From Solibacillus merdavium (lineage in GTDB: Bacteria; Bacillota; Bacilli; Bacillales_A; Planococcaceae), in the NCBI RefSeq assembly GCF_014836935.1, contig NZ_JACSPW010000007.1:1-64000 (forward strand): a stretch of 64,000 bases of DNA, in the 5' to 3' direction. Shown one piece after another: positions 31,167-40,746 of this stretch. The position numbers were made by a program, and so were the translations under genes. The first letter of the stretch is position 1; each line of letters opens with the position of its first letter. Under the pieces are notes generated by a model, which ran no database searches, was not told the DNA's origin, and was given only the letters and a program-made list of their open reading frames with translations.

Positions 31167-32456
31167 ATGATAGCCAGCTTAGGCTTTATAATGATTATTC
31201 TATTTACCTATCTCATTATGAGCAATCGTTTGTCACCAATAGTAGCATTAATAACAGTTCCTATTGTATTCGCTATAATTGCAGGATTTGCTTCAACTCT
31301 TGGCGATATGATGTTGGATGGGATGAAACAAGTATCATCAACTGCTGCATTATTATTATTCGCCATTTTATATTTTGGGGTAATGATTGATGCGGGATTA
31401 TTTGATCCATTTATACGAAGGCTTTTAACGATTGTCAAAGGAGATCCAGTAAAAATTGCGATGGGAACAGCTGCATTAGCACTTGCAGTTGCATTAGATG
31501 GAGACGGTACAACAACGTACATGATTACAGTTTCTGCTTTACTGCCATTATATTTGAAAATTGGTATGAATCCATTGATATTGGCAACTATCGCTATGCT
31601 CTCTTTAAGTGTTATGAGTGCGATGACACCTTGGGGAGGTCCTGCAACAAGAGCCATTGTGGCAACCGGAGTAGACCCCACGGAATTTTTTGTTCCATTG
31701 ATTCCATTAATGGTTGTTGGGGCAATATGGGTACTTATAGTAGCTTATTTTTTAGGGAAGAAGGAACGTAAACGTGTAGGGGTTCATGTGATTGCGATTG
31801 ATCACATTATTAATACAGGTGAAGAAAGTGTAGGTAAGCCATCTCGAATTCGTTGGTGGTCGAACCTCGTATTAACAGCTGTAGTCATGGTAATTCTAGT
31901 AAAAGGCATATGGCCGCCATCTGTTATTTTCATTTTTGGGTTTGCTATTGCATTAATGATTAACTTCCCAAAAAATACTGTACAAAAAGAAATCATCATG
32001 AAGCATGCAGGAAATGCATTGATTGTAACAGCACTAGTTTTTGCTGCAGGCGTTTTTACTGGGGTTCTATCAGGAACAGGTATGGTAACCGCTATGTCAA
32101 CAGCTCTCATTTCATTAATACCGGAATCTTTAGGTTCACAATTGCCTTTAATAGTAGGTATTACAAGCATAGCTTTCACGTTTATTATGTCTAATGATGC
32201 TTATTATTTTGGAGTGCTGCCTGTGTTGGCGGAAACGGCTATATCATTTGGGATTGAACCGATTGAAATCGCGCGTGCCTCTGTGCTTGGTCAACCAGTA
32301 CATCTTTTGAGTCCATTAGTGGCTTCGACATTTTTGCTAGTCGGGATGATTTCAAAGGAATTGGGAGAATATCAAAAATATGCATTTCTTTGGTGCTTTT
32401 TAACATCTGTTTTCCTCATTGTCGTTGCAGTCATTACAGGAGCGATTAGTGTTTAA
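31167..32456 (+). CDS. CitMHS-family citrate/tricarboxylate transporter
   Basis: 429 residues, about twelve membrane spans. The conserved half-site loops DGDGTTTYMITVSALLPLY and MSAMTPWGGPATRA, repeated in kind by SNDAYYFGVLPVLAETA in the C-terminal half, mark the citrate-Mg2+/H+ symporter family. It imports citrate or a related tricarboxylate, often as a metal complex. The ATG at 31167 has GGGGGAGG upstream. It is first in a LysR-controlled operon with the AbrB-type and TcuA genes. Confidence 0.88.
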   Translation: MIASLGFIMIILFTYLIMSNRLSPIVALITVPIVFAIIAGFASTLGDMMLDGMKQVSSTAALLLFAILYFGVMIDAGLFDPFIRRLLTIVKGDPVKIAMGTAALALAVALDGDGTTTYMITVSALLPLYLKIGMNPLILATIAMLSLSVMSAMTPWGGPATRAIVATGVDPTEFFVPLIPLMVVGAIWVLIVAYFLGKKERKRVGVHVIAIDHIINTGEESVGKPSRIRWWSNLVLTAVVMVILVKGIWPPSVIFIFGFAIALMINFPKNTVQKEIIMKHAGNALIVTALVFAAGVFTGVLSGTGMVTAMSTALISLIPESLGSQLPLIVGITSIAFTFIMSNDAYYFGVLPVLAETAISFGIEPIEIARASVLGQPVHLLSPLVASTFLLVGMISKELGEYQKYAFLWCFLTSVFLIVVAVITGAISV

Positions 32457-32472
32457 GTTTAGGGGGGATTTT

Positions 32473-33495
32473 ATGCGCACAATTTCCCCTATTGTTACAG
32501 TGATAATTGTAGCAATAGTTGGGGTCACCATTTTTCACTTAATCAACTTCCCAATGCCCTGGATGTTAGGCTCTTTATTTGGTGTATTGTTCACACAGTT
32601 GCTTTGGAAACTTCCGATGAAATGGCCAATCATCATGCGCAATATTGGTTTAGTTATAGTAGGAACTGCGATTGGCCAGCTTTTCACGTTTAATATTTTA
32701 GTTGCCATGAAAGATACACTGTTTTTTATGTTAGTTCTTAACATCGCTTTAAGTGTATTTTGCCTTGCGTTAGCATACTCATTGCAAAGGTGGGCAAATA
32801 TACCATTAGCCACAGCTTTAACAGCGAGCATTCCTGGTGGTTTATCTCAATTAGTTGTTTTTGCAGAAGAACAGGAAGATATCGACGTAGCTGTTGTAAC
32901 GTTCTTTCATGTCATACGCGTACTTTTTGTAGTCGGTTTAATTCCAATTATTGTTTCATTAACAGGTAAAGTGCCTGAAAAAATTGAAACAGGCTCAGCC
33001 AGTTTATTGCAAAGTACCCTATTAATTTTACTGGGCTTTATGTTGTTACCGGTTGGGAAAAAATTAAAATTACCTGTACCGCATTTTTTAACGCCTGTTA
33101 TTATCGGGTTACTTTTAAGTTTATTCAATGTAGAAATATCCCCACTAGATAATAATTTATTGCATATCGCACAGCTTTGTATTGGGGCGTATATCGGGTT
33201 ACTTTTACATCCTCAATCTTTACGTTTACCGATACGTGTATTAATAGGTGGTATAAGCAGCGCAGTTTTACTATTATTCGTAACTTTTTTAATTGCTGAA
33301 GGAATGGTGTTCTTATTTGATATGGATTTTGCTACAAGCTATTTAAGTACTGCCCCAGGTGGTATGGATCAAATGGGCCTGATTGCTACAGCCTTACAAG
33401 CCGATGCCACACAGGTCACTATTTTTCAGTTATTTCGAATGCTATTTATCTATATTCTCATCTTACCGATTTTAAAATGGAAATTACTTAAGTGA
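32473..33495 (+). CDS. AbrB-family (AbrB duplication domain) membrane protein
   Basis: 340 residues, about ten membrane spans in two similar halves; the repeat signatures are MPWMLGSLFGVLFTQLLW near the start and LPVPHFLTPVIIGLLLS in the second half, together with TASIPGGLSQLVVFAE and STAPGGMDQMGLIA. These TxxxPGG motifs typify the AbrB/AidB-like membrane family (unrelated to the AbrB DNA-binding protein), which often neighbours tricarballylate or amino-acid catabolism; transport activity is suspected. AGGGGGGATTTT precedes ATG 32473, preferred to the frame starting at 32419. Confidence 0.8.
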   Translation: MRTISPIVTVIIVAIVGVTIFHLINFPMPWMLGSLFGVLFTQLLWKLPMKWPIIMRNIGLVIVGTAIGQLFTFNILVAMKDTLFFMLVLNIALSVFCLALAYSLQRWANIPLATALTASIPGGLSQLVVFAEEQEDIDVAVVTFFHVIRVLFVVGLIPIIVSLTGKVPEKIETGSASLLQSTLLILLGFMLLPVGKKLKLPVPHFLTPVIIGLLLSLFNVEISPLDNNLLHIAQLCIGAYIGLLLHPQSLRLPIRVLIGGISSAVLLLFVTFLIAEGMVFLFDMDFATSYLSTAPGGMDQMGLIATALQADATQVTIFQLFRMLFIYILILPILKWKLLK

Positions 33496-33593
33496 TAAAA
33501 AAATTTTATGGTAATTACTAAAAATAAAATATTTCATTTATTTCAACATGTTTTTTATAGTAAAGCTAACAAATGGAAAAGGGGATATGTCTG

Positions 33594-35075
33594 ATGTCAA
33601 AATATGATGTAGTAGTTGTAGGTGCAGGAAATGCGGCATTATGTGCAGCGATTTCTGCAAAGGAACAAGGAAGCTCGGTGCTCGTACTGGAAAAAGGTCC
33701 GTTTGAAAAGCGGGGAGGCAATTCATTCTTTACAGACGGTGCAATCCGTGTAGCCTATCAGGATTTAGCATCGATTACAAAGGTGGTCGATTTAAATCAG
33801 GAAACAATTAATAAAATCGATATGCCGATCTATGCGGCACAGGATTTTTATGATGATATTATGCGCGTTTCAAAAAACCAAAGTAAACCGGAGCTGATTC
33901 GCCAATTAGTGGATCAATCGCTCCCAACGATTGAATGGATGAAAAAGCATGGAGTAGAGTTTGAATTAAACTATGCGAACCAATCTTTTGAAAAAGAAGG
34001 GAAGATTCAATTCTGGGGCGGTCTGCCGATTAAAACAGTCGATAAAGGGATCGGCTTAATGAGAAGTCTATTTAATCGCTGTGAACAATTAGGAATTGAT
34101 GTATGGTATGAAAGCGCGGCAACGAATATTGTAACGGAAAATAAGGTCGTTACAGCTATCGAAGTTCAAACAAAAGATGAGCTTAAAACAATTGAATGCG
34201 AAAGTGTTGTTTTAGCTTGCGGTAGTATTGAAGCAAACAAAAAGAAACGTGCCGAAGCATTAGGCGAAGAGTGGGATGAGGCATTAGTTAGAGGAACTGA
34301 ATTTAACACGGGTGATGGAATCGATATGGCGGTATCCATCGGAGCCCAAACATATGGTCAAGTAAATGGCTGTCATGCAATTGGGACAGATGCCAATGCA
34401 CCACGAGTTGGAGATTTCCAAAAACCAGGTGATATCTTTAAGAAACACTCCTACCCGTATAGCGTGATGGTGAACGTGGAAGGGAACCGTTTTGTAGATG
34501 AAGGTGCAGATTTCCGTAACTACACATACGCAAAATATGGTAAGGAAATATTAAAGCAACCTAATAATATTGCCTACCAGATTTATGATGCAAAAGTTCG
34601 TCCGATTTTACGTGCGGAGTATAATCTGGAAGAAGCGACAGTCGCTGAAGCACCTACACTGGAAGCTCTTGCGGATCAATTGGATATTAATAAAGAACAG
34701 TTTTTGCAAACAATTAATGAATATAACGCAGCTGTTCAAGAAGGGGAATTTAATCCTTCTGATAAAGACGGGAAAAGTACAAAAGGGATTACACCACCGA
34801 AATCGAACTGGGCACAAACAATAAGTGAAGGACCTTTCTATGCTTATCCGGTTACTTGCGGTATTACCTTCTCATTCTGGGGATTAGCGACAACTCCAGA
34901 AGGCGAAGTATTAAATACATCAAATGAACTAATTGAAGGCTTATATGCAGCTGGCGAAATGATTGGTGGGATTTTCTATGAAAACTACCCAGGTGGATCA
35001 GGGTTAATGTCTGGTTCGGTATTTGGGAAATTAGCTGGCGCAGCGGCATCACACCGTGCTCAGAAAGTAAGATAA
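33594..35075 (+). CDS. tcuA: FAD-dependent tricarballylate dehydrogenase-like protein
   Basis: 493 residues of the fumarate-reductase/succinate-dehydrogenase flavoprotein fold. The N-terminal FAD site is VVVVGAGNAALCAAISAKEQ, with substrate-domain motifs GGNSFFTDGAIRV and the C-terminal FAD-binding stretch GLYAAGEMIGGIFYENYPGG. It matches TcuA, which oxidises tricarballylate to cis-aconitate so it can enter the TCA cycle. The electron-accepting partner TcuB is not seen nearby. ATG 33594 lies nine bases after AAAAGGGG. A strong terminator follows at 35116. Confidence 0.82.
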   Translation: MSKYDVVVVGAGNAALCAAISAKEQGSSVLVLEKGPFEKRGGNSFFTDGAIRVAYQDLASITKVVDLNQETINKIDMPIYAAQDFYDDIMRVSKNQSKPELIRQLVDQSLPTIEWMKKHGVEFELNYANQSFEKEGKIQFWGGLPIKTVDKGIGLMRSLFNRCEQLGIDVWYESAATNIVTENKVVTAIEVQTKDELKTIECESVVLACGSIEANKKKRAEALGEEWDEALVRGTEFNTGDGIDMAVSIGAQTYGQVNGCHAIGTDANAPRVGDFQKPGDIFKKHSYPYSVMVNVEGNRFVDEGADFRNYTYAKYGKEILKQPNNIAYQIYDAKVRPILRAEYNLEEATVAEAPTLEALADQLDINKEQFLQTINEYNAAVQEGEFNPSDKDGKSTKGITPPKSNWAQTISEGPFYAYPVTCGITFSFWGLATTPEGEVLNTSNELIEGLYAAGEMIGGIFYENYPGGSGLMSGSVFGKLAGAAASHRAQKVR

Positions 35076-35115
35076 AATACGTTACGGGTATGCGCCTTAC
35101 AACGACTAAACGAAG

Positions 35116-35166
35116 AAAGACTGTGCTAAAAGTCAATTTGACTATTAGCGCAGTCTTTTTATTTTT
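35116..35166 (+). terminator. strong terminator of the tcu operon
   Basis: AAAGACTGTGCTAA pairs with TTAGCGCAGTCTTTTT across a loop, followed by a T-rich tail. The opposite strand also ends in an A/T-rich run that could serve the convergent gene at 35176. Confidence 0.8.
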
Positions 35167-35175
35167 TCCGGAAAT

Positions 35176-35805
35176 TTAATGGTAGTGCAAAGTTTTTACA
35201 GTGTAGTTCGCAATGTTATCGTGGGATGATTGCTCTAGTTTTTCCAATACATAAAATGTAGATGGCATGTATTGTACAGATTCCTGATTTAGTAAAATCG
35301 ATTTCATGGAAAGAATGAAGCTTAATTTTTCCTGTTCGGTAAGCTCATTCCATAGCTCTGTGTCCATCTGCTGGTTCTCCTCAAAAGGCATTGTATACAG
35401 GCTCCAGTCACTATAATGGCTTTGTGCATGCTCAGTTTCATATAGTGTCGATAAATAAGCATCAACGTAGAAATCGGCTTTATATAAGCTTCTGTTATAA
35501 ATAGCGCTGTTTAATTGTACGAGCATTGTCTGAGCTTGTTGAAGCAGTTTATAATCCAATCCAGTAGCATTTGTTAAATCCTCCCGCAACTGTTGGATTT
35601 TTAACAATTCACTTTCAATGTCGTACTCATTATCATAATCATACATAGCTACATAATCTGATCGTAGGTATTGATTAATGGATTGTATAACATCGTGATC
35701 ATTATTTTCGTTTGTCGCAAGTGGTGTTGTATTGAAACCTAAAAAAATCAGTGCTAATACAAAGAAAAAGGAAAGAACATATTTTGAAATTCGAGTAATA
35801 TTCAT
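35176..35805 (-). CDS. exported helical protein of unknown function
   Basis: 209 residues with an N-terminal signal-anchor (about 7-27, YVLSFFFVLALIFLGF), then a largely alpha-helical acidic domain (IQSINQYLRSDYVAMYDYDN onward). No conserved family is recognised. AAGAAGGAGTTTAAAGTA precedes the ATG. It lies between the tcu operon and the two-component system but reads away from both. Confidence 0.6.
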   Translation of the reverse strand: MNITRISKYVLSFFFVLALIFLGFNTTPLATNENNDHDVIQSINQYLRSDYVAMYDYDNEYDIESELLKIQQLREDLTNATGLDYKLLQQAQTMLVQLNSAIYNRSLYKADFYVDAYLSTLYETEHAQSHYSDWSLYTMPFEENQQMDTELWNELTEQEKLSFILSMKSILLNQESVQYMPSTFYVLEKLEQSSHDNIANYTVKTLHYH

Positions 35806-36025
35806 TACTTTAAACTCCTTCTTTTATATATTGGACAACTTGTTGGTTATTAAGTAATATTTCTGGGGAGTTTGTTATAGTAATATTTTACTCTCTTAGT
35901 GGGACAAATACAAATTTAAATAATTCATTTCAGTATTATAATGAAATTAAGTTACGGTAATATTGATTAATTCTCCCGATACTCCCATGTTAAAATAGTA
36001 AAAATAGTCGAAAGGGGGCGGAACC

Positions 36026-37606
36026 TTGGTAACTCGCCTAAGGCAATCTTTAACGGCAAGGCTCATTATTACGATTAGCGGGATTATATTTGCGATTTGT
36101 GTGCTGTTTTTATTACTAATCAATCATCATTTGGATGAATCGATACTAGAGGAGATGGGGGAAAAAGCGTTAACGAGTGCGTATTTAATTGCTGAACGTC
36201 CGGATATCGTTTCCACATTTTCTACAGAAGACCCCTCTTCCATTCTTCAGCCAATCGCAGAAGATATAAGGCAGCAGATCGGTGCAAGTTTTGTTGTGAT
36301 TGGGAATGAACAAGGGATTCGGTATACTCATCCTGACCCCCAAAAGATTGGTCAGTCGATGGTTGGAGGGGACAATGATTCGGCACTAATTAACAAAGAG
36401 CCAATTGTTTCGGTAACAACAGGTTCACTAGGAGAGTCGATCCGTGGAAAGGTACCTGTTATTATAGATGACAAAGTAGTTGGGATTGTGTCGGTCGGAT
36501 TTTTAACGAAGGATATCCAGGGAACAATTGATACGGCTTTTAGTGGATGGCTTCAAATAACGCTTCTCGTCGCGGTTTTCGGTATTATTTGTGCTGTTTT
36601 GCTATCGCTTTATGTAAAGGAGCAATTGCTCGGGATGCAGCCTGCGCAAATTGCCAAGCTTTATTCGGCCTATCATACAATATTAGAGGAAACGACGGAT
36701 GGTATTATATTAACAACACTGAATAATGATGTTGTAATAAGTAATTCACGGGCGAAGGAACTCATTTCACCACTGACAGAAGGTATCTCGTTACATACAC
36801 TGCTTCCCGAACGGCTTTTTCAAGAAGAGGTGATTCGTGCTCTGGAAATTCCTTTGCAGCAGCAGGAGATGATTATTTCGAAGGCGCCGTTAAAGCATGG
36901 TAAGCGTCTCGGCTATTTGTATTTTTTACGGACTAAGCTAGAATATGAAGCAGTGATTAATGAGCTGACACTAGTGAAGCAGCAAGCGCGGATGCAACGA
37001 GCAAAAACCCATGAATTTGCCAATAAACTGCATGTAATCCTCGGCTTAATAAAGAATGACCATATTGAAGAGGTAATTCAATATATTAGGCAAGAGCAGC
37101 AGGATACAACAAAACAGCAGCAAGTACTTTCAGCACAACCTTCTATCCTTATACAAGCATTATTAGAGGGGAAAATTTCCGAGGCCAAGGAGCGCGGTAT
37201 CACGATTAAGATTGAATCTCAGGATGATGTAATTGATTATCAAGATGAAGAAGTGGATGCATTATTAACCGCGTTAGGCAATGTACTTCAAAATGCAATG
37301 GATGCGTTACATAATACGAACATAGCCGATAAGCAAATTAACCTTTTTATTCACCAATATAGTCATGAACTGATTATTGAGGTGCATGATAACGGGCCGG
37401 GCATTGATGAAGAAACAGCAGAGCAAATTTTTACACTCGGCTATACGACAAAGGATGGCTATGATCACGGGTACGGCTTAGCAATTAGTGAGCAGGCACT
37501 CCAAAAGGTAGGGGGCTCATTATTATTGGAAGAAAGCGATTTAGGCGGAGCTTGCTTTTTAATCATTTTACAAAGGAAGGGATCCAATGGAGATTTGGTT
37601 AATTGA
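36026..37606 (+). CDS. CitA/DcuS-type sensor histidine kinase
   Basis: 526 residues. Two membrane helices (about 13-34 and 172-194) bracket an extracytoplasmic sensor domain of the type that binds citrate or C4-dicarboxylates. A cytoplasmic PAS (about 205-300) follows, then a SpoOB-type H-box with HEFANKLHVILGLIKND and a HATPase with NVLQNAMDALH, DNGPGIDE and a GYGLAI loop. It autophosphorylates the His in response to external carboxylate and passes the phosphate to the regulator. TTG start after AAAGGGGG. It overlaps the regulator by 20 bases. Confidence 0.88.
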   Translation: MVTRLRQSLTARLIITISGIIFAICVLFLLLINHHLDESILEEMGEKALTSAYLIAERPDIVSTFSTEDPSSILQPIAEDIRQQIGASFVVIGNEQGIRYTHPDPQKIGQSMVGGDNDSALINKEPIVSVTTGSLGESIRGKVPVIIDDKVVGIVSVGFLTKDIQGTIDTAFSGWLQITLLVAVFGIICAVLLSLYVKEQLLGMQPAQIAKLYSAYHTILEETTDGIILTTLNNDVVISNSRAKELISPLTEGISLHTLLPERLFQEEVIRALEIPLQQQEMIISKAPLKHGKRLGYLYFLRTKLEYEAVINELTLVKQQARMQRAKTHEFANKLHVILGLIKNDHIEEVIQYIRQEQQDTTKQQQVLSAQPSILIQALLEGKISEAKERGITIKIESQDDVIDYQDEEVDALLTALGNVLQNAMDALHNTNIADKQINLFIHQYSHELIIEVHDNGPGIDEETAEQIFTLGYTTKDGYDHGYGLAISEQALQKVGGSLLLEESDLGGACFLIILQRKGSNGDLVN

Positions 37607-38282
37607 AGATGATTTTCGCATTGCGGCGATCCATGCCGATTATATAAAAGCGATTCAGCCGGAAGCACAAGTACAGCAATTTTTAAGCGGTGCATCTTTA
37701 ATCGATGCGCTAACACAGACAGCAGCACCCCCAACCGTTCTTTTGATGGATTTATATATTCCGGATGTCAAAGGCTATGATCTCGTTGCCTATGTAAGGG
37801 CTCATTTTCCGAGTATCTACATTATCATGGTGACAGCAGCAGCCGAGCGTGAACATGTGGCAGCATTATTTTCGTACGGGATATTTGATTATATTGTGAA
37901 GCCGTTTGATGAAGCGAGACTGCAAAAAGCGTTTCGGCAGCTTCAACTGACACGCACCGCATTTCAAAAGAAAGCACACTTTACACAGAACGATTTGGAT
38001 GCACTTTTTTACCGGAAAGATAATACTGCGACAGAAAAGACATTGCCTAAAGGAATTGATACATATACGCTCGAGCAGGTTATTCAATTATTTAAGGAGC
38101 AAAAATACACAACGTTAACAGCTACTCAGTTAAGTGAAGTGATTGGGACCAGCCGTTCCACTGCCCGTCGCTATTTAGAATATTTAGTAGAAATGAATGT
38201 GCTTGCAACGCAGCTGCTCTATGGAACAGTCGGTCGTCCGGAACGTAATTATGTCTTGTGTGAAACTTATGAACAAAATTAG
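37587..38282 (+). CDS. CitB/DcuR-type response regulator
   Basis: 231 residues. Receiver domain: acidic pocket in WLIEDDFRIA, phosphoacceptor Asp in LLMDLYIPDVKG and Lys in YIVKPFDEAR. The output domain is the helix-turn-helix of the CitB/DcuR group, ATQLSEVIGTSRSTARRYLE, with no LuxR or OmpR fold. It should bind the promoter of its target carboxylate genes. Overlap with the kinase, and the adjacent CitMHS gene, point to citrate-family control. GGAAGGGATCCA precedes the ATG. Confidence 0.88.
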   Translation: MEIWLIEDDFRIAAIHADYIKAIQPEAQVQQFLSGASLIDALTQTAAPPTVLLMDLYIPDVKGYDLVAYVRAHFPSIYIIMVTAAAEREHVAALFSYGIFDYIVKPFDEARLQKAFRQLQLTRTAFQKKAHFTQNDLDALFYRKDNTATEKTLPKGIDTYTLEQVIQLFKEQKYTTLTATQLSEVIGTSRSTARRYLEYLVEMNVLATQLLYGTVGRPERNYVLCETYEQN

Positions 38283-38329
38283 CTTTATTGTTTTTATTGA
38301 ATAAATGATCACATTATTCCCCCATACAC

Positions 38330-38357
38330 ATAATTGTCATAAAATTATTACAATTAT
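38330..38357 (+). promoter_or_regulatory. inverted repeat upstream of the second CitMHS gene
   Basis: ATAATTGT at 38330-38337 and ACAATTAT at 38350-38357 are perfect inverted arms with centres 20 bases apart (two helical turns), in the 94-base gap between the response regulator and the transporter. This is a plausible dimeric binding site for the regulator. Confidence 0.5.
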
Positions 38358-38376
38358 AAGCAATGGGGGTTGTTTT

Positions 38377-39690
38377 ATGTTAAGTATTATAGGAATTATA
38401 ACGATTTTAGTTATTGTCGCGCTGTTAATTAGTGGGCGTGTATCACCAATTGTTGCAATGGTTATTCCACCTGTCATTGCAATGTTTATTGCAGGCTATT
38501 CGTTTGATGATTTAGGGGTGTTTTTCGGGGATGGGATTGACTCCGTAATTAGTGTTGCGATTATGTTTATTTTTGCAATTATCTTTTTCGGGATAATGCA
38601 GGATGTCGGGTTATTCGAACCAATTATCAATAAAATGGTAGCGCTATCAAAAGGAAATGTCGTGCTTGTTGCGATCGTAACGGTTATTGTTGCTGTCATT
38701 GCCCAGCTAGATGGTTCAGGTGCTTCTACATTTTTAATTTCGATTACAGCATTATTGCCACTTTATGTTCGACTTGGCATGAATCCGTACTTACTTTTAT
38801 TATTAGTCGCTGGTTCTGCAGCCATTATTAATATGATTCCGTGGGGTGGTCCATTAGGGCGTGTTGCTTCCGTTCTTGATACAGATGTAACAGAGCTTTG
38901 GCATCCGTTAATCAAGATTCAGGTGATCGGTGTTGTGTTAATGCTACTACTTGCTGTATTTATGGGCTTCCGTGAAAAACGCCTAATTGCCAAACGAGCG
39001 CAAACAGGACAAACGTTAAACTTTGATTTAAGTAACAGTATTCTTAACAATGAAGTAGATGAATCATTGAAACGTCCAAAGCTAATTTGGGCAAATGCTA
39101 TTTTAGCTATTGTTGTTCTAGCTATACTTATGTCAGGACTTTTACCGGCTGGCTTGGCGTTCTTAATCGGTGTGGCAATCGCGTTACCACTTAATTACCG
39201 TACACCGAAAGAACAAATGGGACGCATTCAGGCACACGCATCGAACGCCTTAACAATGGCTTCGATCATCATTGCTGCCGGGCTGTTTTTAGGAATTTTA
39301 AATGGTACAGGCATGTTAACAGCGATTGCGAATAATGCCGTAAATATCCTGCCAAGCTTTTTAGCTCAATATTTACATATTATTATCGGTGTACTTGGCG
39401 TACCATTTGATTTGCTGTTGAGCACAGATGCCTATTACTTTGCCTTGTTCCCAGTCGTAGATCAGATTGGCCTAACGTATGGCATCGATTCGTTATCGAC
39501 AGCGTATGCGATGATTATCGGTAACATTGTCGGAACATTCGTTTCTCCACTTGCACCAGCAGTATGGCTAGCACTTGGTCTATCAGGTCTGGAAATGGGC
39601 AAACACTTAAAATACTCATTCTTCTGGATGTGGGGATTAAGTATTACACTACTATTTATCGCAGTTTTATTAGGTGTAATACAGGTTTAA
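38377..39690 (+). CDS. CitMHS-family citrate/tricarboxylate transporter, second paralogue
   Basis: 437 residues, about twelve spans, with QLDGSGASTFLISITALLPL, MIPWGGPLGRVASV and STDAYYFALFPVVDQ in the diagnostic positions of the citrate-Mg2+/H+ symporter family. The start is ATG 38377 (GGGGGTTGTTTT upstream), since a longer frame to 38305 gives no binding site or extra span. It lies immediately downstream of the two-component system and its candidate binding site, and differs clearly from the paralogue at 31167. A terminator follows at 39699. Confidence 0.86.
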   Translation: MLSIIGIITILVIVALLISGRVSPIVAMVIPPVIAMFIAGYSFDDLGVFFGDGIDSVISVAIMFIFAIIFFGIMQDVGLFEPIINKMVALSKGNVVLVAIVTVIVAVIAQLDGSGASTFLISITALLPLYVRLGMNPYLLLLLVAGSAAIINMIPWGGPLGRVASVLDTDVTELWHPLIKIQVIGVVLMLLLAVFMGFREKRLIAKRAQTGQTLNFDLSNSILNNEVDESLKRPKLIWANAILAIVVLAILMSGLLPAGLAFLIGVAIALPLNYRTPKEQMGRIQAHASNALTMASIIIAAGLFLGILNGTGMLTAIANNAVNILPSFLAQYLHIIIGVLGVPFDLLLSTDAYYFALFPVVDQIGLTYGIDSLSTAYAMIIGNIVGTFVSPLAPAVWLALGLSGLEMGKHLKYSFFWMWGLSITLLFIAVLLGVIQV

Positions 39691-39698
39691 ATAGATTG

Positions 39699-39735
39699 AA
39701 AAGAAGCTTCTTTTATAAGGAGCTTCTTTTTTATT
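39699..39735 (+). terminator. rho-independent terminator
   Basis: AAAAGAAGCTTCTTTTATAA then GGAGCTTCTTTTTT: a short stem with a long T-run directly after the CitMHS stop. Confidence 0.7.
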
Positions 39736-39827
39736 TCAATGAAAATGCAAAACCCTCCACTAAAGCACCAGCCATAGTTATTAAAGTATACTGGAAACAG
39801 ATTATACGAATAGTTGAGGGTGATAAG

Positions 39828-40490
39828 ATGGAGCAATTTATTTCAATTGAAAACGCTTATGAAGGAAATTTGAAAAATATATCATTACAAATTCCGAGGA
39901 ACAAATTGGTTTGTATAACGGGTGTGTCAGGTTCGGGGAAATCGACATTGCTGCTCGATACACTTTATCAGGAGTGTCAGCGACAGTATTTAGAGGCGAC
40001 GGGCTATCAGGGTATTCAAAAGCCAGGTGTCGATGCGATTACGAATTTGTCACCAGCGATTCAAATTAATCAGCATCATACAAATAAAAATCCTCGTTCG
40101 ACTGTCGGTACGCTGACGAATATGTATACGGATCTACGTGTCATGTTTGAAAAAATTGGTCAGCGTGTGTGCGCGAGTTGCCAGCAAGCATATTCGCAAA
40201 TTGAAGGGACGCAATCGTTTGAAAACAAAGGTGGTCAACACTGCATGTAACGGCAAACGTTTTAAAGATGAAATATTGGAAGTGACACTTATTTAGTGCT
40301 CCTGCAGCGTATTGTCGATGCAGGAAATACAGTAATCGTCGTCGAACATAACGAACAAGTTATACGGGCAGCGGACTGGATTATTGAAATCGGTCCTGAA
40401 GGCGGTGCAAAAGGTGGCAACATCATCGCAACAGGTACCCCAGCAGAAATAAAAGAGAGTAATGGTTCAATTATTCGGATGTTTTTGTAA
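39828..40490 (+). pseudogene. decayed UvrA-like ABC ATPase gene
   Basis: Fragment 1 (39828-40250) begins MEQFISIENAYEGNLKNISL with Walker A GVSGSGKSTLLLDTLY and the first zinc module CASCQQAYSQIEG, as in UvrA and the drug-resistance UvrA-like proteins. A frame-shifted [15 protein letters not shown] follows, which in intact relatives lies ~500 residues later. Fragment 3 (40296-40490) is the C-terminal [20 protein letters not shown] then EGGAKGG end. Two internal deletions leave about a quarter of the ~750-830-residue parent. The ribosome binding site and start survive. Function is certainly lost. Confidence 0.85.
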
Positions 40491-40521
40491 AGACACATAG
40501 TAGGTGCACCAGATCAGAAAG

Positions 40522-40558
40522 GCACGAACGTTGATTTAACAATGTTCGTGTCTTTTGT
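40522..40558 (+). terminator. terminator behind the UvrA-like remnant
   Basis: CACGAACGTTG pairs with CAATGTTCGTG (one mismatch) followed by TCTTTTG. It isolates the ABC exporter pair from the pseudogene. Confidence 0.7.
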
Positions 40559-40746
40559 ATGGCCAATTATTTATACTTACGGGGTTTGTTAATTAATTTG
40601 CATGTTGTTCAATTATAATGATAAATTAATGTGGAAATTATTGTATAATTGAAGAAATGTTCCACTATCTATGTAAGGCAACTTTAATGTGAATGTCTTT
40701 ACCGAATTTCAGCAAGAAAAATGTGGGAAGATGGAAGTGGTTATTC

